Positions 32,574-41,734 of a stretch of DNA of 64,000 nt are shown here, piece by piece. A program made the position numbers and the translations under genes. Source of the DNA: Jidongwangia harbinensis (GTDB lineage: Bacteria; Actinomycetota; Actinomycetes; Mycobacteriales; Micromonosporaceae). Location: the NCBI RefSeq assembly GCF_020216025.1, contig NZ_JAIWNC010000026.1, positions 91,477 through 155,476 on the forward strand, given 5' to 3'. A model generated the notes under the pieces. That model was not told where the DNA came from. It worked only from the letters and a program-made list of their open reading frames with translations, and did not search any database. Within the stretch, counting starts at the first letter, position 1, and the number at the start of each line of letters is the position of its first letter.

Positions 32574-34352
32574 TCAGCGGGCCACGCCGGACCGGGACGA
32601 GATCGCCTCCAGGAAGATCTCGCTGATCCGGGCGGGGTCCTCGGCGATGAACACGTCGCCGTCCTTGGTCGCGGCGGTGATCGCCTCGAGTTCCCGGCGA
32701 TCGACCTCGTTACCGATACCGATGATCACCAGGCGCACCGGCCGCTTCGGGTCGCTGAGCCGCTTGAGCTCGTTGACCAGCTGAGTCCGGTTGATGCCGT
32801 CCTTGTTCTCGTTCTTGCCGTCCGTGAAGAGCAGCACCGAGTTGACCCGGCCGCCCTCCCAGCTGTCCTGCACGTTCCGGTACGCGGCCAGCGCGGTGTC
32901 GTACAGGCCGGTGTCGCCGTTGTCCTTGGGCCGGATCTGCCCGATGGAGGCCTGCAGCTGCGCCCGCGCCGAGGTCAGCGGGCTGATCGGGACGATCTCC
33001 CGCCACGGTCGCTTGCCGACCAGCTCGGTGGAGAACAACCAGACGCCGACCGCCCACTTGTCGTCGAACAGCGCCAGCCCCTGGGCCGCGGCGATCTGGG
33101 TGACCTGTGCCCGGGTCCGGCCGCCCGCGGACGGCACCGGGGTCTTCATCGAGCCGGAGATGTCGAACACCGCGAGCGCCCGGCCGGGCAGGGTGACCGC
33201 GGCCCAGCCGCCCAGCGCCTGGGTGATCGCGCCGGCGTCCAGCCCGGCCGCGGCGGTGCCGCCCTGCGAGCCTTCCGAGGCGGCCGGCGCGGCGGTCGCC
33301 GGGGTGGCGGCCGGCGCACCCACCGGGGCACTGAAGCCGTTCCCGGCGGTGCCGTCGGCGGCCCGCAGACCGGCCGTGGCCAGCGCGCTCTTGAACGCGC
33401 TCTGCTGCAGCGCCTGGCGCAGGCCGGTGGCGGCGGCCGACTTCTGCAGGTCGACCTCCGGCATCACCGCGAACGGGTAGTCCAGCGCCGCCGGCTGCGG
33501 CTCCAGGTAGAGCGCGGCCAGCTTGATCGGGGGACGCTCCGCGTTGAACGCGATGACGTCCTCCTCGGACAGCGGCGCGGCACTGAGGCTCTGCGCGATG
33601 TCCGCGGCGTCCAGCGACCGCGGGAATTTCTGCAGCAGGTCGTCGCGCAGCGCGGACGAGCCGGTGGCCAGCGCGCGCAGCGCACTCACCCGGGCCTTCT
33701 GCCCGGTGGCGTCGGCACCGGCCGAGCTGGCCAGGGCGAGCAGGCCGGACAGTCCGGCGGCGTCCCGGGTCGGGTCGACGATGCCGGTCCGGACCGTGCT
33801 GCTCTTGGTCATCGTGGCGAGCAGGTCCTTCCAGCCCAGCTTCTTGTCCGGCCAGCCGAAGTTCTGCGCCACCGGCTCGGGCATGGCCACCACGACCGGG
33901 CTGCGCGCGATCGACTTGCCGTCGGTGGGCACGAATCCGGACGCCTCCGACCGCAGCCGCAGCAGCCAGGTGGACGAGTCGGCGATCCAGACGTCGGGCA
34001 CGGTCACCGACTGCGGCGCGGAACCGACGCCGGTGAGGCCGACCTTGTGCTCCCGGGCCACCGCCGCGGCCATGGTCGCCGGATTGACCCCGCTGACGTT
34101 GACCGCGACGCAGGTGCCGTTGACGTTGGCACCATCGGTGATCCAGCGCTGGGCGGCCTGCTCGACGGCGGGCGCGACCTCGGGTGCCGCGGCGACGGTC
34201 AGCCGGACCGAGCCGGTGCAACCGGAGTCGGCGAGGCGCTGATACCCGAGCCACGTGCCGGCGAGAACGACGACGATTGCCATCGCGGCTCCGACGACAC
34301 CTGCGCCTCTGAAGTTGAAGTTTCTGCGATGGCGGCCTGACACGCGCTCCAT
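32574..34352 (-). CDS. Membrane-anchored solute-binding-like / von Willebrand factor A chimera
   Basis: 592 residues. A basic N-terminus and one TM helix (about 17-37, AGVVGAAMAIVVVLAGTWLG) anchor the protein with the rest outside. Residues about 45-320 look like a periplasmic solute-binding fold (VPDVWIADSSTWLLRL, SPVVVAMPEP ... LGWKDLLATM), followed by an Ala/Pro linker and a C-terminal VWA domain (about 390-590) with the MIDAS motif DISGSMK, a Thr in TDGKNEN and further loops. Such chimeras are common in Actinoplanes-like genomes but uncharacterised. ATG at 34352 is preferred; a GTG three codons upstream is possible. The upstream region (34362-34470) is AT-rich. Confidence 0.8.
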   Translation of the reverse strand: MERVSGRHRRNFNFRGAGVVGAAMAIVVVLAGTWLGYQRLADSGCTGSVRLTVAAAPEVAPAVEQAAQRWITDGANVNGTCVAVNVSGVNPATMAAAVAREHKVGLTGVGSAPQSVTVPDVWIADSSTWLLRLRSEASGFVPTDGKSIARSPVVVAMPEPVAQNFGWPDKKLGWKDLLATMTKSSTVRTGIVDPTRDAAGLSGLLALASSAGADATGQKARVSALRALATGSSALRDDLLQKFPRSLDAADIAQSLSAAPLSEEDVIAFNAERPPIKLAALYLEPQPAALDYPFAVMPEVDLQKSAAATGLRQALQQSAFKSALATAGLRAADGTAGNGFSAPVGAPAATPATAAPAASEGSQGGTAAAGLDAGAITQALGGWAAVTLPGRALAVFDISGSMKTPVPSAGGRTRAQVTQIAAAQGLALFDDKWAVGVWLFSTELVGKRPWREIVPISPLTSARAQLQASIGQIRPKDNGDTGLYDTALAAYRNVQDSWEGGRVNSVLLFTDGKNENKDGINRTQLVNELKRLSDPKRPVRLVIIGIGNEVDRRELEAITAATKDGDVFIAEDPARISEIFLEAISSRSGVAR

Positions 34353-34474
34353 ACTGCGCACCGACAGACCTGAATGCCATATACGTTCGGACGAAAATTA
34401 CTCGGATTGGTAATTTCTGTTCATCGCGCACACATAACGTGACCGTTCGCCTGCGGCCAGTGTTGATCTCGGCG

Positions 34475-35533
34475 TCATTTCACCATAACAACCGGATGCC
34501 AGCGCAGAACGCAGGTCGGGCTCGGCTCGGCGATCGGGTCGCCCTGCGGATGCGGGATGCCCGTTTCGGGGTCGATCCGGAAGATCGTCACGGTGTGTGA
34601 ACGTTCATTGGCTACGTACAGGTGATCTCCCAGCAGCGCCATGTGCCGGGGCCAGTCCCCGCCGGTCGGCACCTCGGCGATCAGCGTGGCCCGGTCATCG
34701 CTCCAGGCGAACGTGGAGACCGTGTTCGGGCCCCGGTTGGCGACGTACACGAAGCGCCCGTCCCGGCCGGTGGTCAGCTCCGACGGGCAGTCCAGGCCGT
34801 CGATCGTGCTCACCGGAACACCGCCCGCGCGGGCCAGGCAGCCGTCCGGGCCCGGGCGGTACCAGGTCAGGTCCGCCGCCAGCTCGCCGACCAAAAACAG
34901 CGCGCCGCCCGCCGACCGGAGCAGGTGCCGCGGACCGGTGCCGGGCGCGGCCTCCACCGCGGGCGCCAGCTCGGTGAGGCGGCCGGAGACCGGGTCCAGC
35001 CGGCACCGCCACACCCGGTCCGACCCGAGATCGACGATCAGCACGCCGGACCCGTTCGGGTCCGGCGACACCATGTGCGCGTGCGGGCCCTGCTGCCGGT
35101 CCGGGTCCGGGCCGGAACCGGCCAGCTGGAGCAGGTCGGACCGCTCGGCCGGGGCGCCGTCCGGATCCAAGGGGTGTACGGACACGCTGCCGCTGGAGTA
35201 GTTCGCGGCGAGCAGGTGCCGGCCGTCCGGGGTGACCGCCAGGTGACACGGGTGCTGACCGCCGGTGCTCCGTACCGCCAGGAGCGTCAGCGAGCCGTCC
35301 ACGCCGACCGCGAACGCGGTGACCGTGCCGTGGTCCAGCTCGTTCACCGCGTACAGCACGGGCAATGCCGGATGCTGGGTCAGGAACGAGGGCGACGGCG
35401 TCCGGGCCGCGACACCCAGTCGGGTCAGGGCACCGGTGGCCGGGTCCCGGCGCAGCAACGCGATGCCGTCGCCCTCACCCCCGGTCTCGCCCGTGTAGCA
35501 CCCGACGAAGACGTATTCCCCTTGCACGGTCAC
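34475..35533 (-). CDS. Lactonase, 7-bladed beta-propeller (6-phosphogluconolactonase / YbhE type)
   Basis: 352 residues with repeated propeller blades. Typical family segments: YVFVGCYTGE, LTQHPALPVLYAVNEL, GGQHPCHLAVTPDGRHLLAANY, GPHAHMVSPDP, GPRHLL, FVYVANRGPNTVSTF, and GGDWPRHMAL. The GPHAHMV and GPRH histidines and arginines are the proposed active-site residues of 3-carboxymuconate cyclase/lactonase-like proteins. It may hydrolyse 6-phosphogluconolactone or another lactone in the cytosol. GTG at 35533 is chosen since the blade sequence starts soon after. Same strand as and downstream of the conservon. Confidence 0.85.
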   Translation of the reverse strand: MTVQGEYVFVGCYTGETGGEGDGIALLRRDPATGALTRLGVAARTPSPSFLTQHPALPVLYAVNELDHGTVTAFAVGVDGSLTLLAVRSTGGQHPCHLAVTPDGRHLLAANYSSGSVSVHPLDPDGAPAERSDLLQLAGSGPDPDRQQGPHAHMVSPDPNGSGVLIVDLGSDRVWRCRLDPVSGRLTELAPAVEAAPGTGPRHLLRSAGGALFLVGELAADLTWYRPGPDGCLARAGGVPVSTIDGLDCPSELTTGRDGRFVYVANRGPNTVSTFAWSDDRATLIAEVPTGGDWPRHMALLGDHLYVANERSHTVTIFRIDPETGIPHPQGDPIAEPSPTCVLRWHPVVMVK

Positions 35534-35588
35534 ATGCTGATCCAACCAGAAGCAGGCCACCGGCCCGGCGGGACCCCGGAGCGGCGTG

Positions 35589-36188
35589 CTATCGCCGGCC
35601 GGCCCCGGCGAGCTGCCGGCGAGCCACGTACTCGACCAGTTCGATCAGCACGTTACGCGCGGCGGCCGGCTGCCGGGCGTCGAAAACCACCACCGGCACG
35701 TCCGGATCCAGATCCAGCGCCCGGCCTACCGCGTCGGCGCCGAACCGGTGCTCCGGGTCGAACGTGTTCACCGCGACCACGAACGGCGTACCGCGCTGCT
35801 CGAAGTAGTCGATGGATGGGAAGCAGTCGGCCAGCCGGCGGGTGTCGGCGAGCACCACGGCGCCGAGAGCGCCCTGCGACAACTCGTCCCAGAGGAACCA
35901 GAACCGGTCCTGCCCGGGCGTGCCGAACAGGTACAGCTGCAGGTCCTCGGTGATGGTGATGCGGCCGAAGTCCATGGTCACGGTGGTGGTGCGTTTGCTC
36001 TCCACGCCGGAGGTGTCGTCCGCGCCCTCGCCGCCGGTGAGGACCTCCTCGGTCTGCAGTGGCCGGATCTCACTGACCGAACTGACCATGGTGGTCTTGC
36101 CCGCGCCGAAGCCGCCGGCGATAAGGATCTTCAGCGCGACCGGGATGCGCGAGTCCGCACTGTCACGGTCAGAGCGCACGGAGACCAT
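35589..36188 (-). CDS. Conservon GTPase (CvnD-like)
   Basis: 199-residue small GTP-binding protein of the actinobacterial conservon (MglA/Ras-like). P-loop ILIAGGFGAGKTTMVSSVSE, switch region with Thr (KRTTTVTMDFGRI), G3 LFGTPGQDRFWFLWDEL, and an NTFD replacing NKxD. In Streptomyces such GTPases form a membrane-associated complex with the NIT kinase, roadblock protein and DUF742 protein, resembling eukaryotic G-protein modules. ATG at 36188 overlaps the end of the DUF742 gene by 20 bases. Last gene of the conservon here; the P450 that often follows is missing. Confidence 0.93.
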   Translation of the reverse strand: MVSVRSDRDSADSRIPVALKILIAGGFGAGKTTMVSSVSEIRPLQTEEVLTGGEGADDTSGVESKRTTTVTMDFGRITITEDLQLYLFGTPGQDRFWFLWDELSQGALGAVVLADTRRLADCFPSIDYFEQRGTPFVVAVNTFDPEHRFGADAVGRALDLDPDVPVVVFDARQPAAARNVLIELVEYVARRQLAGAGRR

Positions 36189-36606
36189 TGACAACCGCCT
36201 TGAGTACGTCGACGTCGTGCGGCTGCGAGGCCGCTGGTGGTTCGTACAACGAAATGAGCCCTGCCGAGCGTAGATCACCGAGCAAAACCCGGACGACCCC
36301 GATGGCCAGGTCCAGCTTGGACGCCAGCTCGACCACCGAGATCGGTTCCCACGACGCAGCGACGATAGCGTGGTGCTCCGGCAGCAGGTGCGGCGACGGC
36401 AGGGCGTCCGGCATGGTGGCCACCACGAACGCGACGAGGTCGAACTCGCCGCCGTTCGGGGCGACCCGGCCCTGGGTCATCGCATACGGGCGCACCACCG
36501 GCCCGGCGTCGTGGTCCAGCCAGTCGTGCGTGGCCCGGGCGGTGACCGCCGCCTGGTCCTCCGGACGGCCCGGAGTGTCCGGCCCCCCGAACCGGTCAGC
36601 CGGCAT
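36169..36606 (-). CDS. DUF742 protein of the conservon (CvnC-like)
   Basis: 145-residue winged-helix-like DUF742 protein: VRPYAMTQGRVAPNGGEFDLVAFV is the family signature (RPYxxTxGRTxP), followed by helical HTH-like WEPISVVELASKLDLAIGVVRVLLGDL. It overlaps both the roadblock gene (11 bases) and the GTPase gene (20 bases), which makes coupled translation likely. It is thought to bridge roadblock and GTPase components. Confidence 0.93.
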   Translation of the reverse strand: MPADRFGGPDTPGRPEDQAAVTARATHDWLDHDAGPVVRPYAMTQGRVAPNGGEFDLVAFVVATMPDALPSPHLLPEHHAIVAASWEPISVVELASKLDLAIGVVRVLLGDLRSAGLISLYEPPAASQPHDVDVLKAVVNGLRAL

Positions 36607-37015
36607 CGGACCCGAACACCGAGGACCGTTCCGGCGCGGCCATGAACTCGCCGACCCGGGTGACCAGCATGGCCATCTCGTACGCGATCACCCCGAGGTC
36701 CGCGTCGCTGTCCGCGAGCACCGCCAGACAGGTCCCCTGGCCGGCCGCGGTGACCAGGAAGAACGCCGACTCCATCTCGACCACGGTCTGGCGCACCGGC
36801 CCGGCCTGGAAGTGCCGGCTCGCGCCCTTGGCCAGGCTCTGGAACCCGGCGGCCATGGCGGACAGATGCTCGGCGTCGTCGCGGCCCAGCCCGCGCGAGG
36901 CGCCCATCATCAGGCCGTCGGCGGACAGCACCACCGCCTGCCGTGCCGTCGGGACCCGCTCGACGAGGTCGTCGAGCAGCCAGGTGAGGTTCGCGGTCTG
37001 GTTCGTCTGTGCCAC
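36596..37015 (-). CDS. Roadblock/LC7-domain protein of the conservon (CvnB-like)
   Basis: 139-residue roadblock/LC7 protein: LTWLLDDLVERVPTARQAVVLSADGL ... AEHLSAMAAGFQSLAKGA ... FLVTAAGQGTCLAVLADSDADLGVIAYEMAML. Roadblock proteins dimerise and act as GTPase regulators or scaffolds. GTG start shares one base with the stop of the kinase gene (37015), so translation is coupled to the upstream sensor. Confidence 0.94.
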   Translation of the reverse strand: MAQTNQTANLTWLLDDLVERVPTARQAVVLSADGLMMGASRGLGRDDAEHLSAMAAGFQSLAKGASRHFQAGPVRQTVVEMESAFFLVTAAGQGTCLAVLADSDADLGVIAYEMAMLVTRVGEFMAAPERSSVFGSDAG

Positions 37016-39894
37016 TATGCGTCCTTCTCGGGCCTGGTCACATCGTTGTCAGGGAACTGCGCACCGCGGTCGCCGGTCCCGGCGGTGCCGGAACCACTCG
37101 TGCCGTGCCGGTCCCGGGCGTCGTTGCCCGTCGAGTCCGTTCGATCCCGTACGACCGGAATGCTGACGGTAGCCGCCTCCGCAAAGGCCGCGTCGGCCGC
37201 ATTGCTGTCGGGATCCAGTCCCGCGGCCGCCAGCCGGCCGCGGGTGGTGCCGCGTTGCAGTGCGCTCATCAGGCTGCGCACCTGTTCCGGCGAGCGCGTG
37301 GGCTGGGTCTCGCGCTGGTCCTCGGCCGGGCCGCCGCGGAGTTGCGGCGCCAGGCTGGCCTGCCGGACCCGGCGCGGCAGACCCTCCGCCGTGGTCGGCT
37401 GCTCCTCCGCGGACGATCCTCCCGCCGGGACGGGCGGCGCCGCCGCCGGTCCCCCGGCGCGCTGCGCCGGCATGGCCGGGGCGGTCGATGCCGGGCCGGT
37501 CGGTGCCGGGCCAATCCGCGCCGGGCCAGCCGGAGCGGGGCCGGTCGGCACCGGGCCGGTCGATGCCGGGCCAATCGGCGCCGGACCGGTCGGCGCCGGA
37601 CCGGTCGATGCGGGGCCGGTCGATGCGGGGCCGGTCGGTGCGGGGCCCCGGGGCACGGTGCGGCGGCGCTGCACCAGGCCGTCCGGGGTCAGGCCCTCGG
37701 CGACGGTGCTGGGCGACGGACCACCGACCGGTGTCCGCGGCCCGGCTACGGGGAGGTCGAAGGCGCCGCCCGCGGTGGGCCGCCCGGAGCCCGCTGCGCC
37801 GGCCGGTCCGTCGGCCGGCGGGCCGGATGCCGGTGCGGTGCCGTTGAGCGCCATGGTCACCGCGCTCAGGGCCTCGCCCAGCGACCGGCCGCCCTGCCAC
37901 TCCACGCCGCCCGGCGCCGGGCGGAGCGCGGCCGCGCCGCCGCGCGCCGTCGGCCGGTCCCACGCCTGGTCGGCCGGGGCCGGGCCGGGCGCCGCGGTGA
38001 TCAGCTCGCCCGGGATCAGCACGACCGCGGTGATCCCGCCGTACGCCGACGGCCGCAGCGAGACCCGGATGCCGTGCCGGTTGGCCAGCTGAGCCACCAC
38101 GAACAGGCCGAGCCGGGCGCTGTCCGACGGATCGAAGTCGGGCGGCTCCAGCAGCTTGCGGTTGGCCTCGTCGACCGCCTCGGCGGACATGCCCAGCCCG
38201 CGGTCCTCGATCTCGATCGCGTACCCGGTCGGCAGCACCTGGCCGGTGACCTGCACCCGGGTGTGCGGGGGCGAGAACGAGGCGGCGTTCTCCAGCAGCT
38301 CGGCGAGCAGGTGGATGACGTCACCGACGGCCCGGCCGAGCACCGCCGTGCCCTCGACGGAGAGGATGTCGACCCGCTTGTAGTCCTCCACCTCGCTGAT
38401 CGAGCCGCGCACCACGTCGATCACCGGTACCGGGTTGCGCCAGCCGCGCCCGGGCGCGGCGCCGGCCAGGATCACCAGGTCCTCGGCGTGCCGGCGCATG
38501 CGGGTGGCCAGGTGGTCGACCCGGTACAGATCCTCCAGCTCGTCCGGGCCGGTCTCCCGGCGCTCCATCTTGTCGAGCAGCGCGAGCTGGCGGTGCAGCA
38601 GGGTCTGACTGCGCCGGGCGATGTTCAGAAAGACCTCGTTCATGCCGCGACGGACCCCGGCCTCCTCGACCGCGGACTGCACCGCGGTGCGCTGGACCTC
38701 GTTGAACGCGTGTCCGACCTGGCCGATCTCGTCCTTGCCGTACTCCAGCGGCGGGGTCTCCACGTCCACATCGACCTGCTCGCCGCGCTGCAGCCGGCGT
38801 ACCACGGTGGGTAGCCGTTCGTCGGCCATCTCCAGCGCCTCGCCGCGCAGCCGGCGCAGCCGGCCGACGATGGACCGGCCGACCCGCACCGACACGAAAA
38901 CCGAGATGATCAGCGCGGTCAGGCCGAGCAGGCCGGCGATGGCGAGGCGGACCAGGATGTTCACCGCCACCGGTACGGTCCGGTCGGCGAGTGCGTCCGC
39001 GGCGTTCAGCTCGAACGCGCGCAGCTGCTGCACGGTCCGGTCGTACGCGGGCTGCCAGGCCTCGGCCGACACCGGTGACGGCTCGCCCGGCCGGCTCTCC
39101 CGGATCAGCGTGTTCTGCAGGGTGCCCAGCCGGTCGAACGCCTCACCGTTGCTGAGCTGCTGGTACGCGCTCCGGTCGGCGGCCGGCAGGTCGTCGACGC
39201 CCTCGCTGAGCAGGAACCGGGACGTGGCCACCGACTGCATCAGCTCGTCACGCACCTCGGCGCTGAACCGTCCCGCGGTGTTCGCGCCGGCCAGCATGGC
39301 GTCCGTGCGGGCCAGGTACTCCCGGCCGCGGCCGACCGAGTTGAGCGCCCGGGCCTCCCGGTCCACCCGGTCGTCCCGGAACGTCGAGATGGCGGAGAAC
39401 ATCTGGAACGCGGTGTCGATGATGTTGCTGTAGAGGCCGTGGGTGCCGATCGGGTCGACCTGGCGCCCGTCGATGTACGTCCGGTTCGCGGGCAGCGCGT
39501 CCAGGTCCGCCATGATCTGCTGGACCCGGGCCCGGAGCGTCTCGCTCGCCGCGTCCTGCGCGTCGCCGCCGCCGGCGCTGCGGCGGAAGTCGCCGATCGC
39601 CCGGTCCGTGACGGTCCGCTGGGTGGCCAGCGCGGGCGGGGCGCCGGTGGCGGCGTCCGGGGCGCTCACGGTGGACAGGAACTGCACGGACAGCCGGCGT
39701 TCCCGCTGCAACTCCGCGACGAGCACCTCACCCGGAGTGCCGACCGTGTCGAGCAGCGTGTTCGCGGACAGCAGGTTGAACGCCGGCCCGACGGTCAGCG
39801 TGGTGGCGAACACCCACAACGCCAGCAGCGCGGTCAGCGGGACCGCCACCAACGCCACGATCTTCGAACGGATCGACCAGTTGCGGGTTCTCAT
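37015..39894 (-). CDS. Nitrate/nitrite-sensing (NIT) domain histidine-kinase-like protein of the conservon (CvnA-like)
   Basis: 959 residues. TM1 at about 13-35 (IVALVAVPLTALLALWVFAT), extracellular NIT domain about 40-300, TM2 about 308-332 (IAGLLGLTALIISVFVSVRV), HAMP about 335-390, then an ATPase domain: N-box LLAELLENAASFSPP (about 535) and G-box EDRGLGMS (about 565). There is no clear phosphoacceptor His; the region MNEVFLNIARRSQTLLHRQL replaces it, as in other conservon kinases. The C-terminal 300 residues are disordered and Pro-rich with GPAPT/GPAST pentapeptide repeats. ATG at 39894 begins MRTRNWSIRSKIVAL. First gene of the operon. Confidence 0.93.
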   Translation of the reverse strand: MRTRNWSIRSKIVALVAVPLTALLALWVFATTLTVGPAFNLLSANTLLDTVGTPGEVLVAELQRERRLSVQFLSTVSAPDAATGAPPALATQRTVTDRAIGDFRRSAGGGDAQDAASETLRARVQQIMADLDALPANRTYIDGRQVDPIGTHGLYSNIIDTAFQMFSAISTFRDDRVDREARALNSVGRGREYLARTDAMLAGANTAGRFSAEVRDELMQSVATSRFLLSEGVDDLPAADRSAYQQLSNGEAFDRLGTLQNTLIRESRPGEPSPVSAEAWQPAYDRTVQQLRAFELNAADALADRTVPVAVNILVRLAIAGLLGLTALIISVFVSVRVGRSIVGRLRRLRGEALEMADERLPTVVRRLQRGEQVDVDVETPPLEYGKDEIGQVGHAFNEVQRTAVQSAVEEAGVRRGMNEVFLNIARRSQTLLHRQLALLDKMERRETGPDELEDLYRVDHLATRMRRHAEDLVILAGAAPGRGWRNPVPVIDVVRGSISEVEDYKRVDILSVEGTAVLGRAVGDVIHLLAELLENAASFSPPHTRVQVTGQVLPTGYAIEIEDRGLGMSAEAVDEANRKLLEPPDFDPSDSARLGLFVVAQLANRHGIRVSLRPSAYGGITAVVLIPGELITAAPGPAPADQAWDRPTARGGAAALRPAPGGVEWQGGRSLGEALSAVTMALNGTAPASGPPADGPAGAAGSGRPTAGGAFDLPVAGPRTPVGGPSPSTVAEGLTPDGLVQRRRTVPRGPAPTGPASTGPASTGPAPTGPAPIGPASTGPVPTGPAPAGPARIGPAPTGPASTAPAMPAQRAGGPAAAPPVPAGGSSAEEQPTTAEGLPRRVRQASLAPQLRGGPAEDQRETQPTRSPEQVRSLMSALQRGTTRGRLAAAGLDPDSNAADAAFAEAATVSIPVVRDRTDSTGNDARDRHGTSGSGTAGTGDRGAQFPDNDVTRPEKDA
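37475..37655 (-). repeat. Degenerate 15-bp tandem repeat encoding GPA(P/S)T pentapeptides
   Basis: About a dozen 15-bp units encode GPAPT, GPAST and variants within the tail of the NIT-domain kinase. All units are in frame. It resembles a flexible linker grown by slippage; length is probably variable between strains. Confidence 0.7.
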
Positions 39895-40084
39895 CAGGCT
39901 CCGCCCGAGGGGTTCGGCAGGGACCGGCGCTCCGTCACCCCGTCCGGTCGCCGACACGGGGATGGAGGGCCGTTCGGGCTGCGAGCGCCTTCGGCAGAAT
40001 ACGTAACGGAAGCTCATCCAGCCAGTTCGAGGCCGTCCGAGATGGTGATCGTTTGTCCTGATTGACGCCCGGATTGGCACGCCC

Positions 40085-40125
40085 GCACCCGCCCGGCACC
40101 GGTCGTGGCCGGTCCGGGCGGGTGC
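40085..40125 (-). terminator. Terminator downstream of catalase
   Basis: Arms 40085-40096 and 40114-40125 pair perfectly over 12 bp, and inner ACCGG/CCGGT extend the stem after a one-base bulge. It is 12 bp downstream of the catalase stop. The rest of the gap up to the kinase start (40000-40084 and 39895-40000) shows nothing certain. Confidence 0.8.
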
Positions 40126-40136
40126 AGCCAAGATGC

Positions 40137-41621
40137 TCAGATGACGCTGATCCCGAGGCCCTCGGCGACGCGCCGGCCGTAGTCCTCGTCACACTGCGAG
40201 AAGTGCCAGACCATCTTCTCCTGGATGTGCTTGTCACACTGGGCCAGCAGGGTGGTGAGGTTGAGGATCAGGTCGTCGCGCTCCCAGTCGTCCATCTCCC
40301 GGAACCGGCGACCGGCCTGCGCGTAGTTGTTCTGCCGCTCGATCGGGGCCTTCACGACGTGGCCGGAGACGAACGGGCGGTACTCCCGGTAGCTCTCGTC
40401 GGCCTCCTGCAGGCCGGCGACCGAGGACGGCTCGAAGTTGATGTGCGGGTTGGCGCCGCGGTTGTCCACGCCGTACGACATCTGGCCGCCACCCTGGTTG
40501 GTGCTGACCACGACGTCCTCGCGGGGCCGGTTGACCGGCAGCTGCAGGTAGTTCGGGCCGACCCGGTAGCGCTGCGTGTCGGAGTACGAGAAGGTGCGCC
40601 CGACCAGCATCTTGTCGTCCGAGAAGTCGATGCCGTCGACCAGCACGCCGGTGCCGAACGCGATCTGCTCGTTCTCGTTGTGGTGGTCGGTGATGTTGCG
40701 GTTCAGCGTCATCATGCCCACCGGCAGGTACGGGAAGTCCTCCCGCGGCCAGATCTTGGTGTCGTCGAGCGGGTCGAAGTCGAGTTCGGGGTGCTCGTCG
40801 TCGCTCATGATCTGCACGTTGAGCTCCCACCGCGGGAAGTCGCCGCGCTCGATCGCCTGGTAGATGTCGGCGGACGCGTGACCCAGGTCCCGGCCCTGGA
40901 TCTCGGCGGCCTGCGCCTCGGTCAGGTTGTGCTCGCCCTGCTGGGTGAGCCAGTGGAACTTGACCAGCACACCCTCGCCCCGCGCGTTCACCAGGCGGTA
41001 CGTGTTCACCCCCGAGCCGCGCATGGTGCGGTAGTTGGCCGGGATGCCGTACGGCGAGAACAGCCAGGTGAGCATGTGCATGCTCTCCGGCGTGTTGGAC
41101 ATGAAGTCGAAGATCCGGTTCGGCTCCTGCCGGAACGTGACCGGGTCCGGCTTGAGGGAGTGGATCACATCCGGGAACTTGATCGCGTCCCGGATGAAGA
41201 AGACCTGCAGGTTGTTGCCCACCATGTCCCAGTTGCCGTCCTCGGTGCGGAACTTCACCGCGAAGCCGCGCGGGTCACGCGCCGCCTCGGAGGAGTCCCG
41301 GCCGCCGATGACGGTCGAGAACCGGACGGTGAGCGGGGTCTTGCGGCCCTTCTCCTGGAACAGCTTGGCGCGGGTGTACGTGCTGGCCGGCTCGTCGCCG
41401 ATGGTGCCGTACGCCTCGAACTCACCGTGTGCCACGAAGCCGCGGGCGTGCACGACCCGCTCCGGGATGCGCTCGCGGTCGAAGTGGCTGATCTTCTCCA
41501 GGAAGTGGTAATTCTCCAGCGTCGCCGGACCACGTGGGCCCACGGTCCGCTGCTGCTGATTGTTGTGCACGGGGTGGCCCTGCCGGGTGGTCAGCACGGA
41601 CCTCGGTTCCGAGTTCGTCAT
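40137..41621 (-). CDS. katA: Monofunctional heme catalase (clade-3, KatA-like)
   Basis: 494-residue catalase converting H2O2 to water and O2. Catalytic His in RVVHARGFVAHGEFE, distal Asn in DMVGNNLQVFFIRD, and the proximal heme ligand Tyr in SYSDTQRYRVGPNYLQLPVN. The N-terminal LTTRQGHPVHNNQQQRTVG is typical of small-subunit catalases. ATG at 41621 has AAGGAGCG seven bases upstream. A palindrome (41644-41658) lies just before it and may be the oxidative-stress operator. No fur/catR regulator is adjacent. Confidence 0.96.
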   Translation of the reverse strand: MTNSEPRSVLTTRQGHPVHNNQQQRTVGPRGPATLENYHFLEKISHFDRERIPERVVHARGFVAHGEFEAYGTIGDEPASTYTRAKLFQEKGRKTPLTVRFSTVIGGRDSSEAARDPRGFAVKFRTEDGNWDMVGNNLQVFFIRDAIKFPDVIHSLKPDPVTFRQEPNRIFDFMSNTPESMHMLTWLFSPYGIPANYRTMRGSGVNTYRLVNARGEGVLVKFHWLTQQGEHNLTEAQAAEIQGRDLGHASADIYQAIERGDFPRWELNVQIMSDDEHPELDFDPLDDTKIWPREDFPYLPVGMMTLNRNITDHHNENEQIAFGTGVLVDGIDFSDDKMLVGRTFSYSDTQRYRVGPNYLQLPVNRPREDVVVSTNQGGGQMSYGVDNRGANPHINFEPSSVAGLQEADESYREYRPFVSGHVVKAPIERQNNYAQAGRRFREMDDWERDDLILNLTTLLAQCDKHIQEKMVWHFSQCDEDYGRRVAEGLGISVI

Positions 41622-41643
41622 CGACGCTCCTTGGGCAGCTTTT

Positions 41644-41658
41644 CTGGAATGACTCCAG
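41644..41658. promoter_or_regulatory. Palindrome CTGGA-N5-TCCAG upstream of catalase
   Basis: CTGGAATGACTCCAG, followed by TTTACG, sits 23 bp upstream of the catalase start and also in the promoter region of the divergent gene at 41735. The position fits a repressor operator. It does not match a Fur box, so the regulator is unknown. Confidence 0.45.
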
Positions 41659-41734
41659 TTTACGCTGGTGCCGCGGTGCGTGATTGACGGACACCTCTTC
41701 GTGGGCATACCTGCCGGTGAAGAAGGAGGAACCC

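Noticed and set aside
31458..34340. 960-residue plus-strand frame through the phosphatase and VWA genes
   Set aside because: It crosses two recognisable genes in the wrong frame or strand; the composition is Arg/Gly/His-rich shadow sequence.
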